NCBI GenBank assembly: GCA_015207195.1
Contig: JADEXJ010000002.1
Location: forward strand, 46,369 to 110,368
Length of the DNA: 64,000 bases
Direction of reading: 5' to 3'
Origin: Pleurocapsales cyanobacterium LEGE 10410
GTDB lineage: Bacteria; Cyanobacteriota; Cyanobacteriia; Cyanobacteriales; Xenococcaceae
Part shown: positions 63,809-64,000 of the stretch, piece after piece
How the letters are laid out: each line of letters starts with the position of its first letter
Position numbering within the stretch: position 1 is the first letter of the stretch
The notes under the pieces: generated by a model
The model's database searches: none
The model's input: only the letters and a program-made list of their open reading frames with translations
Told to the model about the DNA's origin: nothing
Position numbers and translations under genes: made by a program

Positions 63809-63925
63809 TTCAGTTATCAGTGAATAGTTATCAGCGATCGGGAAGTAATAGGTAATAAAATTGTAAATTTCCTGCCTTCTGCCTTCTGCCTTACTTCATC
63901 ATTCATCATTCATCGTTTTAGAAAC

Positions 63926-64000
63926 ATGGGAAAACCAACAGGCTTTATTGAATATCTCCGTGAAGAACCTTCTGAATACTCGCCTAGCGATGGCATTCGT
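63926..64000 (+). CDS. gltD: Glutamate synthase small subunit, 5' end only
   Basis: ATG 63926 opens a frame to the window edge: MGKPTGFIEYLRE then EPSEYSPSDGIR (25 codons). MGKPTGFIEY is the typical start of GltD, the FAD/4Fe-4S subunit that passes electrons from NAD(P)H to GltB. The 117-bp gap after gltB holds TTCTGCC and ATTCATC heptamer repeats. Its presence confirms the type of the gltB gene. Confidence 0.85.
   Translation, partial: MGKPTGFIEYLREEPSEYSPSDGIR

Overview
The window is chromosomal DNA of a cyanobacterium. Evidence for this is the very frequent HIP1-type octamer GCGATCGC, a porin with an N-terminal SLH domain, two promoters matching the cyanobacterial NtcA consensus (GTA-N8-TAC), a cynABDS cyanate operon, a CruA/CruP-type lycopene cyclase, a Nat-II-type acidic amino acid transporter pair, and intergenic DNA rich in 7-bp tandem repeats. 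I cannot name the species. I see no transposase, prophage, rRNA or CRISPR array; one tRNA-like element is reported with caution.

Layout. 1-7930: nitrogen scavenging. Two BMP-type ABC permeases are followed by a DUF433/DUF5615 toxin-antitoxin-like pair on the other strand, formamidase, a free-standing allophanate-hydrolase C-domain protein, a biuret-hydrolase-like enzyme, an SLH porin behind a textbook NtcA promoter, and a nucleoside hydrolase. 7931-16217: a tRNA-like structured element, a DUF362 protein, gnd, a GCS2-family ligase, a GntR regulator divergent from a fatty acid desaturase with a palindromic operator between them, a DUF3303 protein and a MetX-like alpha/beta hydrolase. 16580-26414: a divergent AraC-type response regulator and PAS histidine kinase, then cynA-cynB-cynD-cynS behind a second NtcA-type promoter, then hupE, a WD40 protein, a small protein and a CobW GTPase. 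26758-35530: mixed genes (DUF1348, lycopene cyclase, part of a sugar ABC transporter, STAS protein, Mini-RNase III, RlmB, a PD-(D/E)XK-like nuclease).

35868-38854: an unannotated 59-residue protein overlaps (ATGA) the start of an orphan DndD/Rad50-like ATPase, followed by a DEP-domain protein. This is the best candidate here for an undescribed functional module, possibly defence or DNA repair. 39055-51422: a coupled DUF1800/DUF1501 pair, a 35-residue membrane microprotein, VWA protein, GST, a repeat-rich membrane protein, Hsp33, a HEAT-repeat protein and an exported protein built of eight 28-residue repeats. 51751-55142: natF/natG-like genes and a class D beta-lactamase. 55273-58546: an operon-like run of a NafY/NifX-like protein, two unrecognised proteins and acetate kinase. 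59210-64000: gltB and the first 25 codons of gltD (NAD(P)H-type glutamate synthase).

Nitrogen is the main theme. Small nitrogen compounds (nucleosides, ureides or biuret, formamide, cyanate, acidic amino acids) would be taken up and broken down to ammonia, which GOGAT then assimilates. Two of these loci carry NtcA sites. Gene starts were moved from the longest reading frame where a leader is made of intergenic repeats or lacks a ribosome binding site.
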